Source: Candidatus Saccharimonadota bacterium (lineage in GTDB: Bacteria > Patescibacteriota > Saccharimonadia > Saccharimonadales > UBA4665). From it: a DNA stretch of 64,000 nt. A model generated the notes under the pieces. It had not been told where the DNA came from, ran no database searches, and saw nothing but the letters and a program-made list of their open reading frames with translations. The translations under genes were made by a program, and so were the position numbers. The first letter of the stretch is position 1; every line of letters starts with the position of its first letter. Shown here piece after piece: positions 16,223 through 25,185 of this stretch. The stretch covers positions 36,829 through 100,828 of the forward strand of contig JAICKC010000001.1 of NCBI GenBank assembly GCA_025928155.1, given 5' to 3'.

Positions 16223-17315
16223 GCGTGAACGTAGAACCGTGATTGAGTTCGCTGGTGACGTCTATGTTGGCTTGCAATAGTGTGGCGAGCTTTTGAGTGA
16301 TATAGAGCCCCAGGCCAGTGCCGTTGCTGGCGCGGGTGCGGTAATCTTCGCTGCGGAAAAACTTGCGGAAAATCTTTTGCTGATCGGAGCGGCTCATGCC
16401 GATGCCGGTGTCTTGAATGCTAAAACGTATGCCGTTTTCGGCCATGTGCGCGCCGACGGTAACGCTGCCCTGCTGAGTGTATTTAATGGAATTGGTAATA
16501 AAGTTATGCAGAATCTCGCGGATATATAGGTTGCTGCTGTGTAACGTTTCGAGCGACGGGTCGAGATCGGTTTTGATCTCCAGCCCTTTAGCTTTCGCCT
16601 GGTCACGGTAGCCAGCGGCGAGTTCTTCGACGAGCTGGTGTGGGTTGATGGCGTCCACCGTCATCTGTAGCGCGCCGCGCTCGGCCCGGCTCAAAGTGGA
16701 GAGGTCGTTGACCAAGCCGCTCAAAAACAATACCTGGCCGTAGGCGGCGTCGAGTGCCTTTTGTACTTCGGTGATGTTGCCGGATTTTCGGGCGATAAAC
16801 TGGGCGTTACTGATGTTACCCTCGGTTATGGCAATGGGCGTGCGCAGCTCATGACTGACCACGCTGATGAACTCATCACGCTCTTCTTCGAGCGACTTTT
16901 CGCGTGTAATATCGCGCAGCACGAGCACATAGCCACAATCGCTACTTTCACCGTAGCCGAGGTAGACTGGCGCAATGGACAGATAGAGGTTGGCGGTGCT
17001 GCCATCGCTGTAGCGTAGGAGGTAGTCACGGCTACTGACGGGCGTTTTGGCACCGCCGATAAGGGTGTGCACGCTCACCGCAGCACCGTCTTTGTCGTAG
17101 AGCCGTAAGATGCTACTTAGGGATTTACCGGCAATGTCCCCGTTTTTGTCGAGCAGGTCAAGCGCAGCACCGTTGTAGAGTTCGATGTTACCGGCCGCAT
17201 CCACAGCCAGCACGCCGTCGGCCATACTGCCGATGAGGCTGACGAGCCATTCGCGCTCGGGTATGCTCGGATTATCCTGCTGCTTTCTACTACCATGTAC
17301 CGTACTGGCGTCCAT
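16188..17315 (-). CDS. Soluble PAS-domain sensor histidine kinase
   Basis: 375 residues, no membrane segment. Residues 25-135 form a PAS domain (MADGVLAVDAAGNIELYNGA) ending in the PAC-type LVLRDITREK. HisKA follows with phospho-acceptor His155 in SVVSHELRTPI, then HATPase_c with N-box NFITNSIKY, G1 DTGIGM, F-box FRKFF and G2 GTGLGLYI. All catalytic boxes are intact. No response regulator is next to it. It lies directly downstream of the alginate-like operon on the same strand (82-base gap), so co-transcription is possible. The signal is unknown. Confidence 0.9.
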   Translation of the reverse strand: MDASTVHGSRKQQDNPSIPEREWLVSLIGSMADGVLAVDAAGNIELYNGAALDLLDKNGDIAGKSLSSILRLYDKDGAAVSVHTLIGGAKTPVSSRDYLLRYSDGSTANLYLSIAPVYLGYGESSDCGYVLVLRDITREKSLEEERDEFISVVSHELRTPIAITEGNISNAQFIARKSGNITEVQKALDAAYGQVLFLSGLVNDLSTLSRAERGALQMTVDAINPHQLVEELAAGYRDQAKAKGLEIKTDLDPSLETLHSSNLYIREILHNFITNSIKYTQQGSVTVGAHMAENGIRFSIQDTGIGMSRSDQQKIFRKFFRSEDYRTRASNGTGLGLYITQKLATLLQANIDVTSELNHGSTFTLTVPNLPQAQH

Positions 17316-17397
17316 TACCCACTATTATGCCATAAGGGGGATGGAGGCGGTAGGAGACTATCCAACTTGGGAAGTAGTTATCGTGTAGCCGCCCTCG

Positions 17398-19083
17398 TTA
17401 CTGTTCGAGCGCGGTAGCGGCGAGCGTGGTCAGGGTCGTGTGGTTCTTCTGTCCGTTCAAGACAGTACTGAGCGGCTGCAGGTCGATTGGCTGATGCTTA
17501 TTGATCGTGTTGATACCGAAGACGACGCGGTCGCTCGGTTGTGTTTTGTAGCCAAGTCCATTGCTCTCGTTGCCAGCAAAGAGGACACGGGTAGCTCCAC
17601 TGGTCACCAGCTGGTAGTTGACGTTTACAAAATGGTTATTGCTGATGTCTGCGCCGTTGGTGCTGTCGTATAGATACACCCCACGTTTGCCGCCGTAGAA
17701 GGTGTTGTTTTCAACGTAATTCTGGATCGAGCCGGCATTAATACGAACTTGGCTGCCGCGAGGATTGTAACCACGGTTATTCTGCACTGTGTTGAGGCTC
17801 GAGCCGTATATGACGAAATTGTCCTGGTTACCAATCGCTATGTTGTTTTTGAATATGTTGTAGTCTGAGTTGTCGTGCAGCATGAAGCCGTGATATTTGT
17901 TGTCGATGGAGATGTTGTTTTCGATGATGTTATAGTCGCAGCGCTTGGAGACAATGAAGCCATGTTTACCGTTGGCGACGAAGCGGTTGTACTCAATCGT
18001 AGCATTGTTGCTGTCGTCATGGGGGTCGAGGCCGTAGATGCGGTTGGCGGTAAACAGGTTGCTGGTCCACATCATACCTTGCGCACCGAAGGTGAAAGCT
18101 CCAATGTTGTTATGGCTGAACGTACTGTTCTGTACCCAGCCGGTCACGATGTTCTCCCCGAACGAACCGGTCGCGATCCGCCAAGATACACCGTAGACAC
18201 CGCCTTGGGCTGCAAATGGTACCTTGGCAATGACATCCTTGCTCCTAATCTGCTCGATAGTCATACCGAGATATGAGGCGGTAGCGTTGAGCATGTCCAT
18301 GCGGCCATTGTCATACGCACGGACAAAACTGCGGCCATCTGAAATGTTAGTGTCAGGCTGACCGGTGGTCGGGTCGTAGCTGCTGATGTGTACGCCGTTA
18401 AAGAGTGTCTCAGCGTTTTGAAAGGTCAATGTCGTGATGCTGTAGTTCGGCTGGCTTCGCAGGTAGAGAGTGCTGACCGTGTCGCTGGTGACGTCGACTT
18501 GGATATTGTCCTGGATGTACAGTGGGATATTAATCATGTACGTTTTGGGCCCCAGCTGCGTAATGCCGTTGTATGGCTGCACCATCCTCATGAGATCGGG
18601 AATGGTTAGATGTGCTTCCGGGTTTACGAATCGGTTGTTAACGTAGATGACACCCTGTCTTTCAGTGACGGTGGCGGCGGAAGCAGTGTCGGCGCTTGCC
18701 GGAAATGGAGCGAGCGGATGTTCGACCGGGGGTACTTTAATGGTGGTGCCCCACACCACCTGGCCTGGGTTGAGCTGCTGCAGTTCCGCAAGGCTTACAC
18801 TGAAGTGCGCGGCAGCCCAGGCGAGGTCTTGCCCTTCCTGTAGCTTGTAGTACGCGAACTTGGTGCCGTACGTCGGCCGAGCTGCTGTCATGGTTGCTTC
18901 GGCTGATTGCCAGCCGTCGGTCACCAGGCGAGCGTTACCGCGATTAGCTAGCTGGGTCATGAGCTCAGGCCCGAAAGTGAGGTAGAGGGTGGCAACGCCG
19001 ATAACGAGCGGTATGACGACAACGAGCGCTCGTATTGGCGGCCTAAGGTGTTTGGTAGGGTGTGTCGTCGATCGCCTTTTCAT
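17398..19083 (-). CDS. LysM-anchored AlgG-like mannuronan C5-epimerase (right-handed beta-helix)
   Basis: 561 residues. N-terminal signal anchor (ALVVVIPLVIGVATLYLTF, 19-37), LysM domain at about 76-118 (YYKLQEGQDLAWAAAHF, LQQLNPGQVVWG), then a parallel beta-helix with about eight rungs rich in Asn ladders. DPHD at 353-356, inside YGLDPHDDS, and the following GKHGFIVSKRCD match the catalytic DPHD motif and neighbouring His/Arg of AlgG, which turns mannuronate into guluronate in the polymer. The GVYGVSWR segment is also AlgG-like. Start overlaps the synthase stop by 4 bases. LysM would hold it in the wall. Function is inferred from motif and operon. Confidence 0.75.
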   Translation of the reverse strand: MKRRSTTHPTKHLRPPIRALVVVIPLVIGVATLYLTFGPELMTQLANRGNARLVTDGWQSAEATMTAARPTYGTKFAYYKLQEGQDLAWAAAHFSVSLAELQQLNPGQVVWGTTIKVPPVEHPLAPFPASADTASAATVTERQGVIYVNNRFVNPEAHLTIPDLMRMVQPYNGITQLGPKTYMINIPLYIQDNIQVDVTSDTVSTLYLRSQPNYSITTLTFQNAETLFNGVHISSYDPTTGQPDTNISDGRSFVRAYDNGRMDMLNATASYLGMTIEQIRSKDVIAKVPFAAQGGVYGVSWRIATGSFGENIVTGWVQNSTFSHNNIGAFTFGAQGMMWTSNLFTANRIYGLDPHDDSNNATIEYNRFVANGKHGFIVSKRCDYNIIENNISIDNKYHGFMLHDNSDYNIFKNNIAIGNQDNFVIYGSSLNTVQNNRGYNPRGSQVRINAGSIQNYVENNTFYGGKRGVYLYDSTNGADISNNHFVNVNYQLVTSGATRVLFAGNESNGLGYKTQPSDRVVFGINTINKHQPIDLQPLSTVLNGQKNHTTLTTLAATALEQ

Positions 19084-20687
19084 TGCCTGCTCCCAGTTGG
19101 TTGGATGTAGTACACCAGAGTTTGTCCGACGAGTATCCTCGAAGGACTTGTAATACCGTTCAGTTTTTTCAGCGTCGTTTCATCCATGCCAAGTTGCGCG
19201 GCGATTCCGGTCAGCGTGTCTCCCTGTTGGATAGTGTAAGTCTTTACGTCGCTCGCAAAGATAGCATCGGGCAAGATCCTCGGCTGCGTCGGTACGTTGG
19301 CGGTTAAGGATGTCGATACGTCAAACTCGCCAGGACGTACTGGCGTCGGTATTGGTATGACGACGGCCGCCTGCTTGTTTGCCTGGTCGATGAAGCGAGC
19401 GGTCAAGAAAAAGATGGCAGCAATGCCGAGTACACCGACCAGTACAGTGGCCCAGCGGCGGATGAGACGGCGGCGCATGCGACTTTTGTGCCACCGTGTT
19501 GCCCAGGAGTTCTCAAGGATGGTAGCGAGAGCATACACCTTCACGATGGCGTTTGTGTAGGTATATACGACCCAGGCTGGCAGATAAATCAGACGCTTTG
19601 GGTAGTGTCTGAAGTAGCTGAATAGGCGAACGGTACGGCTGATGAGCCACCAACAGACCAATACACTTACCAGTATCCAGCGGTGCTGGATGGCGCCGAT
19701 TACTGCGGCGGTGGGGCCGAGAAGCATAAAGAATGGCTGCACAAATCTATCAAGCATGAAGTAGGCCAGTACCGGATAGCGAAAGACCCAGCCGCGCCGG
19801 ATGGCCCGCAAGTCAGCTCGCCAAGAGTTGCGTGTCCAGCGCAGGCGCTGCTTCATAAATTTCTTGAAATGGCCGAGACCCTGGGTGTAGACAACGGTAT
19901 TCGGGGAGTAGCCGACTTTCCAGCCCTGCTCTAAGATGAGGTGCGACAAACGCTTGTCGTCGCCGGAAATAGCGCGAGCATTCATAAAGAATTCATGCAT
20001 GAGGTCGTGCACGTTGTCATAGTGTTCGTTGATGAGCGCTTCGCGGCGATAAATAGCGGTGCGTCCAGACAGGGTGTTGTAGGCCTTGCCGAGGCCGAGC
20101 AGGAATGGCACCTCCTCGCGGTAGCGATTCCAGAGGAGCATGTCGAAGAGAACGTTGCTGATCGTATCCGGATTGCTGACGCGCTGAGGTACGGTGACGC
20201 CGCCCATCTTTGGGTCGGTGAAGTACGGCAGCGTACTCTCTCGTACGTTGTCTGCCCAGAGAGTATCGGAGTCGACTAGCGCGACTAAATCACCGGTGGC
20301 CCGTTCAATACCGTCGCAAAGCGCGGCACGTTTGCCGGGTTTGGGGGTGACGATCAGGCGACACTTGACATCTTTGCGCGGTACGTAGTGCTTTTCAAAA
20401 TTGAGGATGTGGTGTGTGTTGCTCTTGTCGATAACGGCGACAATTTCGTCGACGCCGTTTTTAATCCAAGATGTAAGTGCCTCCTCAAATAGCTGTTCGT
20501 CTTCGTTATAGACCGGCGTAACGATACTTGTCGTGAGTTTTTGCGTTTCGGGGTCAATGGGTTGCTTGGCGAACTGTGCTGCCTCACGGCGATATAGTGT
20601 AGCGCCCAGCTGACGTACGAGCCAGTAGGACCAACGCCATAAACCAATGAACGAGAGTGGGATGTACAGGAGGAGAGTTTGGAGCAT
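19080..20687 (-). CDS. Processive GT2 polysaccharide synthase with C-terminal LysM (Alg8/hyaluronan-synthase type)
   Basis: 535 residues. N-terminal helix (1-25); GT2 core with STSIVTPVYN-like start at about 53, IDKSN, VDSD (138-141), acceptor-site SGDDKRL, and QRLRWTRNSWR, the QxxRW signature of processive beta-glycan synthases (cellulose, hyaluronan, Alg8). Five or so helices follow (about 310-440). The C-terminus crosses the membrane and ends in a LysM domain (YTIQQGDTLTGIAAQLG). Translation is coupled to the epimerase gene and lies two bases after the dehydrogenase, so donor is likely the uronic acid nucleotide made upstream. Product chemistry is inferred. Confidence 0.8.
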   Translation of the reverse strand: MLQTLLLYIPLSFIGLWRWSYWLVRQLGATLYRREAAQFAKQPIDPETQKLTTSIVTPVYNEDEQLFEEALTSWIKNGVDEIVAVIDKSNTHHILNFEKHYVPRKDVKCRLIVTPKPGKRAALCDGIERATGDLVALVDSDTLWADNVRESTLPYFTDPKMGGVTVPQRVSNPDTISNVLFDMLLWNRYREEVPFLLGLGKAYNTLSGRTAIYRREALINEHYDNVHDLMHEFFMNARAISGDDKRLSHLILEQGWKVGYSPNTVVYTQGLGHFKKFMKQRLRWTRNSWRADLRAIRRGWVFRYPVLAYFMLDRFVQPFFMLLGPTAAVIGAIQHRWILVSVLVCWWLISRTVRLFSYFRHYPKRLIYLPAWVVYTYTNAIVKVYALATILENSWATRWHKSRMRRRLIRRWATVLVGVLGIAAIFFLTARFIDQANKQAAVVIPIPTPVRPGEFDVSTSLTANVPTQPRILPDAIFASDVKTYTIQQGDTLTGIAAQLGMDETTLKKLNGITSPSRILVGQTLVYYIQPTGSRQ

Positions 20688-20689
20688 AA

Positions 20690-21592
20690 CTAGGCTGCTT
20701 CTACGGTAGCAAGGTGGTTGATACTGACTTTCTGGTTTTGGCCCAGGAGTTTCTCGTGGCGGAGGTTTTCGGTAATGACACTGCGGAGTATACCGAAGTC
20801 AAAGCCGTTTGTCTCTCCCCACTCAAGTAGTGCGCGAGTGTCTTTTGGCAGGCATGAGCCGTCAAACGGGCCATAGTCACGAATGCCATATACCGGATTC
20901 CACATGCCTTCACAGCTTTCGGCGGTGGCGCGGAAGACTTTGTCGGCGTCCCATCCCTTCTCTTTGATAGCAATGCGCATCTCGTTGAAGAAGGCGATTT
21001 TAACAGCATTGTACACATTGTGTACATACTTCTGGATCTCAGCTTCTTCGATAGAGCAGTGCTCGATAGGGGCGTTAAAAGGCCGGTATAGCTTGTCCAC
21101 GGTTTTGCCGGAGCGTTCATCGAGTTCGCCGATAAGTACAAACCACGGGCGCTCGAAGTCCTGGGCTGCAGTTACTTCACGGAGATATTCGGGCTGCATG
21201 ACGACACCGAAGCCCTTGCCGGCCTTTTTGCCGGACAATTTTTCAACGTACTTGATCATCTCACGGGTGGTTTGCGGTGGCACCGTTGAGCGGATAACCA
21301 TGACATGGTATGCCTTGTGTAGCTTGAGACGGTTAGCAAAGTCGGTTATGGCTGACTTTAGAATATCGAGCTGAATGTGTTTTGCCTTGGTGGGCGTCGG
21401 CACACAAAACAGCGTGACGTCCGTGTCTATTTTCGTATACTCTGAGGCTACTTCAGCTCGATAACCTGCTTCGCGCAGCTTTGCCACCTTGGCTTCGTCA
21501 ACATCTACAAATGTGACCTCATTTTTATGCTTGCTTAACCCACGCCCTGTTGCTTCACCTACAAATCCAGCACCAACCACTGCTACTTTCAC
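20690..21592 (-). CDS. Short UDP-glucose/GDP-mannose 6-dehydrogenase family protein
   Basis: 300 residues, NAD-dependent oxidation of a nucleotide hexose to uronate. Rossmann motif VAVVGAGFVGEATG at 4-17; MQPEYLREVTAA matches the conserved PEFLREG; the central helical domain has KYVHNVYNAVKIAFFNEM; catalytic Cys sits in DGSCLPKDT near 251. The C-terminal nucleotide-binding domain (about 120-140 residues) of AlgD/UGD is absent. First gene of the operon; GDP-mannose 6-dehydrogenase is favoured by the alginate-type neighbours, UDP-glucose dehydrogenase remains possible. Confidence 0.8.
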   Translation of the reverse strand: MKVAVVGAGFVGEATGRGLSKHKNEVTFVDVDEAKVAKLREAGYRAEVASEYTKIDTDVTLFCVPTPTKAKHIQLDILKSAITDFANRLKLHKAYHVMVIRSTVPPQTTREMIKYVEKLSGKKAGKGFGVVMQPEYLREVTAAQDFERPWFVLIGELDERSGKTVDKLYRPFNAPIEHCSIEEAEIQKYVHNVYNAVKIAFFNEMRIAIKEKGWDADKVFRATAESCEGMWNPVYGIRDYGPFDGSCLPKDTRALLEWGETNGFDFGILRSVITENLRHEKLLGQNQKVSINHLATVEAA

Positions 21593-21759
21593 AGAACCTC
21601 CTGCATCTTCGACCGTTACGGAAATACGGCATTATCTCTAGTATGTATCTGGTAAAAGTAATACAAGATGGCAATTTATGCAATAAGGTAGCCTACTTTG
21701 TGTTATAAATTACAATTTTCTGACATTGTTGGGGAGCGTTCGGTGATGGGCTAGAATAG

Positions 21760-22740
21760 ATGGGTATGCAGGAATTTTTCGGTAAGGTGGTGCGTAAGGT
21801 AAGACTACCCGGCTGGCCGGGTAACAAGTTCTTTGCGCTGCTCGCACGGCGCCCCAATCTTAGGCTAGCGGTGCTCGGTACGCTGCTTGCTTGCGTGGTG
21901 GCAATCCTAGTGTTTGCGTACCTTTCCCTTTTTACCTACCACCCATCAACCGGGAGTAAGGAGTTAAATCCAGCTGGAACAAAGCGGTCGGCGTCCGTTA
22001 GCCTGAAGTCGAATACTATTCAAACTCAGCCCCGATCCAATCCACCTAGTACCGCGAGTAAGCCGCCGTCGTCGAGTACCGCAAACTTTCCTGCAGATGT
22101 GCTTAGCCTGACCCAGTGGAAGCTGACGCTACCAACCGGGCCGAGTCATGATGCAACCGAGATCCAACAGCCGCAGCTGGCCAGTTTTGAACTTGCACCG
22201 TACTTCCAGCTCAATGCCGCGAAAGATGGCGTTCAGTTCGAGGCCCCAGTCAACGGTTCAACAACCTCAGGATCGCAGTACCCGCGGTCCGAACTCCGAG
22301 AGATGACGGATAACGGTCGGCAGGAAGCCAGCTGGTCGACGACAGACGGTACAAATACTATGACGGTCCGCGAGGCGATAACCCACCTGCCTGCCTCTCG
22401 ATCTCAGGTGGTTGCTGCACAAATCCATGGATCGTCGGCGTACGTTATGCTTATTCGCCTGAACGGTTCTGATCTGTTTGTCGAGGGGGACAACGGTAAG
22501 AATATGGGTAACCTGGACACGAACTACCGGCTCGGTACGGCGTACACTGTCCAGATCACGGCTATGAACGGGCGGATCATTGTTTCGTACAATGGAATAG
22601 AAAAAGCTAATTTTCCCAACGAGACTTCAGGGGATTACTTCAAGGCGGGCTGCTATACGCAGGCTAATATGAGTAATGGCGGAAGTGCGAGCGACTACGG
22701 GCAGGTCATTGTATATGGTCTGAGTGTGCAGCATTCGTGA
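21760..22740 (+). CDS. Membrane-anchored PL7 family alginate lyase
   Basis: 326 residues. Basic cytoplasmic N-terminus, one membrane segment (about 36-60), a Ser/Thr/Pro-rich linker (62-108), then a beta-jelly-roll PL7 domain. Catalytic features all present: YPRSELREM (Arg176 to Arg180), QIH (Gln221, His223) and YFKAGCYTQ near 300 (Tyr and Gln). PL7 enzymes cut beta-1,4 mannuronate/guluronate by beta-elimination. Divergent from the synthesis operon with a 167-base gap. TAGAAT at 21752-21757 would start transcription at the second ATG (21766), a leaderless mRNA. May trim or release the polymer. Confidence 0.85.
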   Translation: MGMQEFFGKVVRKVRLPGWPGNKFFALLARRPNLRLAVLGTLLACVVAILVFAYLSLFTYHPSTGSKELNPAGTKRSASVSLKSNTIQTQPRSNPPSTASKPPSSSTANFPADVLSLTQWKLTLPTGPSHDATEIQQPQLASFELAPYFQLNAAKDGVQFEAPVNGSTTSGSQYPRSELREMTDNGRQEASWSTTDGTNTMTVREAITHLPASRSQVVAAQIHGSSAYVMLIRLNGSDLFVEGDNGKNMGNLDTNYRLGTAYTVQITAMNGRIIVSYNGIEKANFPNETSGDYFKAGCYTQANMSNGGSASDYGQVIVYGLSVQHS

Positions 22741-22767
22741 GCGGGAACTGCGGTACGGCACCCGTGT

Positions 22768-23478
22768 TTAATGCCAGGTGCCGATAGCCGGCCGGTGCCG
22801 GTGTATTTGCTCAGCCAGGTCACGGGCGCGCGGCTGCATACTTTTAAGCTCACGCCAAAAGGCCTCACCGTGGTTCATTTGTAGCGTGTGAGCCAGTTCG
22901 TGCAAGAGGACGTAATCGACGTATTCCCAGGGCAGCTCCATTAGGAACAGGTTGAGCACAATGTTCTGATGGCTATCGCAGCTACCCCATCGGCGTTTGA
23001 GCTGCTTGATGCTGACGCTTCTGTACTGTTTGCCATGCTTGGCGGCGAGCCCGGCAACTCGGGGCGGCAATAGACGCTCGGCTTCCCGCTTGAGGGCCCG
23101 GATAGCAGCCTTCCCTGCCCGTTCTTGGACAGTCAGATTGTCGATAGTCTCGTCAGGGCGCATTTTAACGATTATCTCGGTGCCGGTGACGCGGCTGGCA
23201 GTGGATTGGCTCGCTGGCACATGCTCAAACCGCATATGGTGCATTTTACCAATGGATTGTCCTTGGACGAGTTGCGGGCCGCTCTGTTTGGCCAGCTCTT
23301 TGGCAATCCATTCAATGTGTTTGTGTGCAAATGCCTGGCCGGTGCTGAACGGCGTCCACTTAGGCATACTCACGCGTACTCCTGTGGGCGTGACCGTGAG
23401 GCGGATACTCCGATTACCGGCACGCTTTACTAACGTCACGGGCCCTACGCCCGCAAGCTCAATGATTTTTGTAGCCAT
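22768..23478 (-). CDS. YgjP-like (DUF45) zinc metallopeptidase
   Basis: 236 residues from MATKIIELAG; the frame extends to 23517 but 23478 lies four bases after the preceding gene's stop. The zinc site HELAH (in YVLLHELAHTLQMNHGEAFW) is followed by the third His of the YgjP/WLM clan. KQLKRRWGSCD is a DUF45 signature. Physiological substrate of the family is poorly known. Forms a unit with the kinase upstream (23483-24145). Confidence 0.8.
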   Translation of the reverse strand: MATKIIELAGVGPVTLVKRAGNRSIRLTVTPTGVRVSMPKWTPFSTGQAFAHKHIEWIAKELAKQSGPQLVQGQSIGKMHHMRFEHVPASQSTASRVTGTEIIVKMRPDETIDNLTVQERAGKAAIRALKREAERLLPPRVAGLAAKHGKQYRSVSIKQLKRRWGSCDSHQNIVLNLFLMELPWEYVDYVLLHELAHTLQMNHGEAFWRELKSMQPRARDLAEQIHRHRPAIGTWH

Positions 23479-23482
23479 AAGC

Positions 23483-24145
23483 TTAGCGGATAATGATATT
23501 GCGGCGAGATAAATCAACGCGGCCTGCGGCAGGGTTCGGTACGAGGTTTACCAAGCCCGGTTTGCCCATCTGGCCGGCATTGGGGTCGAGGTTGATCAGG
23601 CCGCGGTCGAGCAAGTGGCGCAGCATGGCGCTCCTCTGTGTAGCAAAGATGTGTTTACCACTGATTACCAGGTAGCGTTCAGTTTGATCAGGATTCTGCA
23701 TGCCGCTGGCTAGCGTTTCAAACGTGCTCCTATCGAGCGGACTGGAGTATTTGTCGTCGGCCTTGCGGTGGTCGCGCTGGGCGGAGCGAGTCAAGGCGGT
23801 TTCGGCGTCTATCTGCAACCATATCAGGATGGTTTCGGCGCCGGTCTTGGAGGCCATATTGCGTAAGGCTCGGCGTTGAGCTACGCGCATGGCGTTGGTG
23901 TCGTATACCACGCTGACGCCGGCCTGTAGGAACTCGCCGGTCATGTATTGCATGAGGCTATTGATAATGTGGTTTTCTTCTTTACTGTAGGTCGGTTTTT
24001 CGAAGAGTTCAGCGCGCATGCGGTCGCCGTGGACATGGGTGGCAACCAACTGCTCACACAGTTGGCGGGCAAAAAACGTCTTGCCCGCACCGGGAAAGCC
24101 GTACAGTAGCACCAAGAGGGGTTTGGCGGGAACTATCTTTGCCAT
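23483..24145 (-). CDS. P-loop kinase (AAA_33/zeta-toxin-like)
   Basis: 220 residues from the ATG at 24145 (MAKIVPAKPLL), chosen because the extension to 24217 is poorly conserved in type. Walker A GFPGAGKTF at about 12-20; THVHGDRMRAEL resembles the phosphate-acceptor region of nucleotide and polynucleotide kinases; YDTNAMRVAQRR and a basic QRDHRKAD lid follow. No membrane segment. Substrate unknown; could be a nucleoside, sugar or RNA-end kinase. Upstream of the YgjP-like gene in a probable pair. Confidence 0.65.
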   Translation of the reverse strand: MAKIVPAKPLLVLLYGFPGAGKTFFARQLCEQLVATHVHGDRMRAELFEKPTYSKEENHIINSLMQYMTGEFLQAGVSVVYDTNAMRVAQRRALRNMASKTGAETILIWLQIDAETALTRSAQRDHRKADDKYSSPLDRSTFETLASGMQNPDQTERYLVISGKHIFATQRSAMLRHLLDRGLINLDPNAGQMGKPGLVNLVPNPAAGRVDLSRRNIIIR

Positions 24146-24220
24146 GCCTATTATGTATAGCAGAATTACCCTGTATACGCAACGCGCTAACAGATTGAAC
24201 TTGTGGTTTTTAAGCACGCA

Positions 24221-25081
24221 TTATAATTGGTCTGTATCCAAGCTCTCGTCAAAGCCGTCGCCGAAAGAAGCAAGTATCGCTTCGGCAGACATTGGATTGA
24301 CTCCCGGATCTGAACCGTCAATCATGAACCACAGGTGTGCTCCTCGCTGGTTACGTAATACATGTCCAATCCACTGCGCAGCCTTCGTTCTTGGAGTGTC
24401 GCTTACCCATTCAATGCCGCTTCCAATAGCAAGGGCACCCATGAGAGCTTTGCCTCTACCTGATTCGCCCGATCCTTCGCCACCCTGTTTGCCTTGGCTC
24501 AGCCTTCTGTAGCGCGCATTTCTACCCCATTTTGTTCTGGGCTGTCCGAGTGCCTTCTTAAAACCTTTGAAGGTTTTTTGCGAAATCGGATCGAAACAGA
24601 GATAGTCCAGCCCTAGAATCATCTTCCCGTCTTCGTCGTGCTGTGTCAGTACAAACCATCGGTCGCTGTAGTCGCTGACGTTCTCCATGTAGTTGTCTAT
24701 GACTTCAGAAAGTATAACTTCGGCGTTACGTCCTGCATCGCCAAGCGATCGAAGCAGACGATTCAGCCGGTCGCGGCCATTAAATCGGTCAGGAAGATCG
24801 GTGTACTGCCCGGTTTTGTCTTCGTTCGCACTAATAAAGACGCGGTAGTCTACCGGATTGTACACGGCAAGTACTCGCTTGCCAGTACTGCGTTCCGGCC
24901 ACCTGCTCGGTATCTCTCCACTGTCAGTACTCCCTGGTCCGGTGAAGAAATAGTTGCCGCCGGTCTGCTCCCGTATATCCAGCGGTATAGGGTATACGAG
25001 CTGCATACGGTTTTTCTTAACAATCCACGACTCTACGGCTGGGTCGCCTTCTGCTGGCGTGGGGATTTGTTCGTTAGTCAT
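24221..25081 (-). CDS. Hypothetical protein, 286 residues
   Basis: Soluble, charged protein not matching a family I know. The N-terminal half has a beta-rich look (KRVLAVYNPVDYRVFISA); the centre has NYMENVSDYSDRWFVLTQHD; the C-terminal third holds a basic Gly/Ser loop (RLSQGKQGGEGSGESGRGK) followed by ALMGALAIGSGIEWVSDTP. It is 75 bases upstream of the kinase gene and on the same strand. An acetyltransferase-like reading of the Gly loop is possible but unsupported. Confidence 0.55.
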   Translation of the reverse strand: MTNEQIPTPAEGDPAVESWIVKKNRMQLVYPIPLDIREQTGGNYFFTGPGSTDSGEIPSRWPERSTGKRVLAVYNPVDYRVFISANEDKTGQYTDLPDRFNGRDRLNRLLRSLGDAGRNAEVILSEVIDNYMENVSDYSDRWFVLTQHDEDGKMILGLDYLCFDPISQKTFKGFKKALGQPRTKWGRNARYRRLSQGKQGGEGSGESGRGKALMGALAIGSGIEWVSDTPRTKAAQWIGHVLRNQRGAHLWFMIDGSDPGVNPMSAEAILASFGDGFDESLDTDQL

Positions 25082-25185
25082 ACAAAATTAAAATAAAGCC
25101 GATAGCGGCTTTCGTTTAACGTATTGAAACAACAGAATACTACCATAAAATCAAAATTATTGCAAACAGGTACAATAAAGCATGC

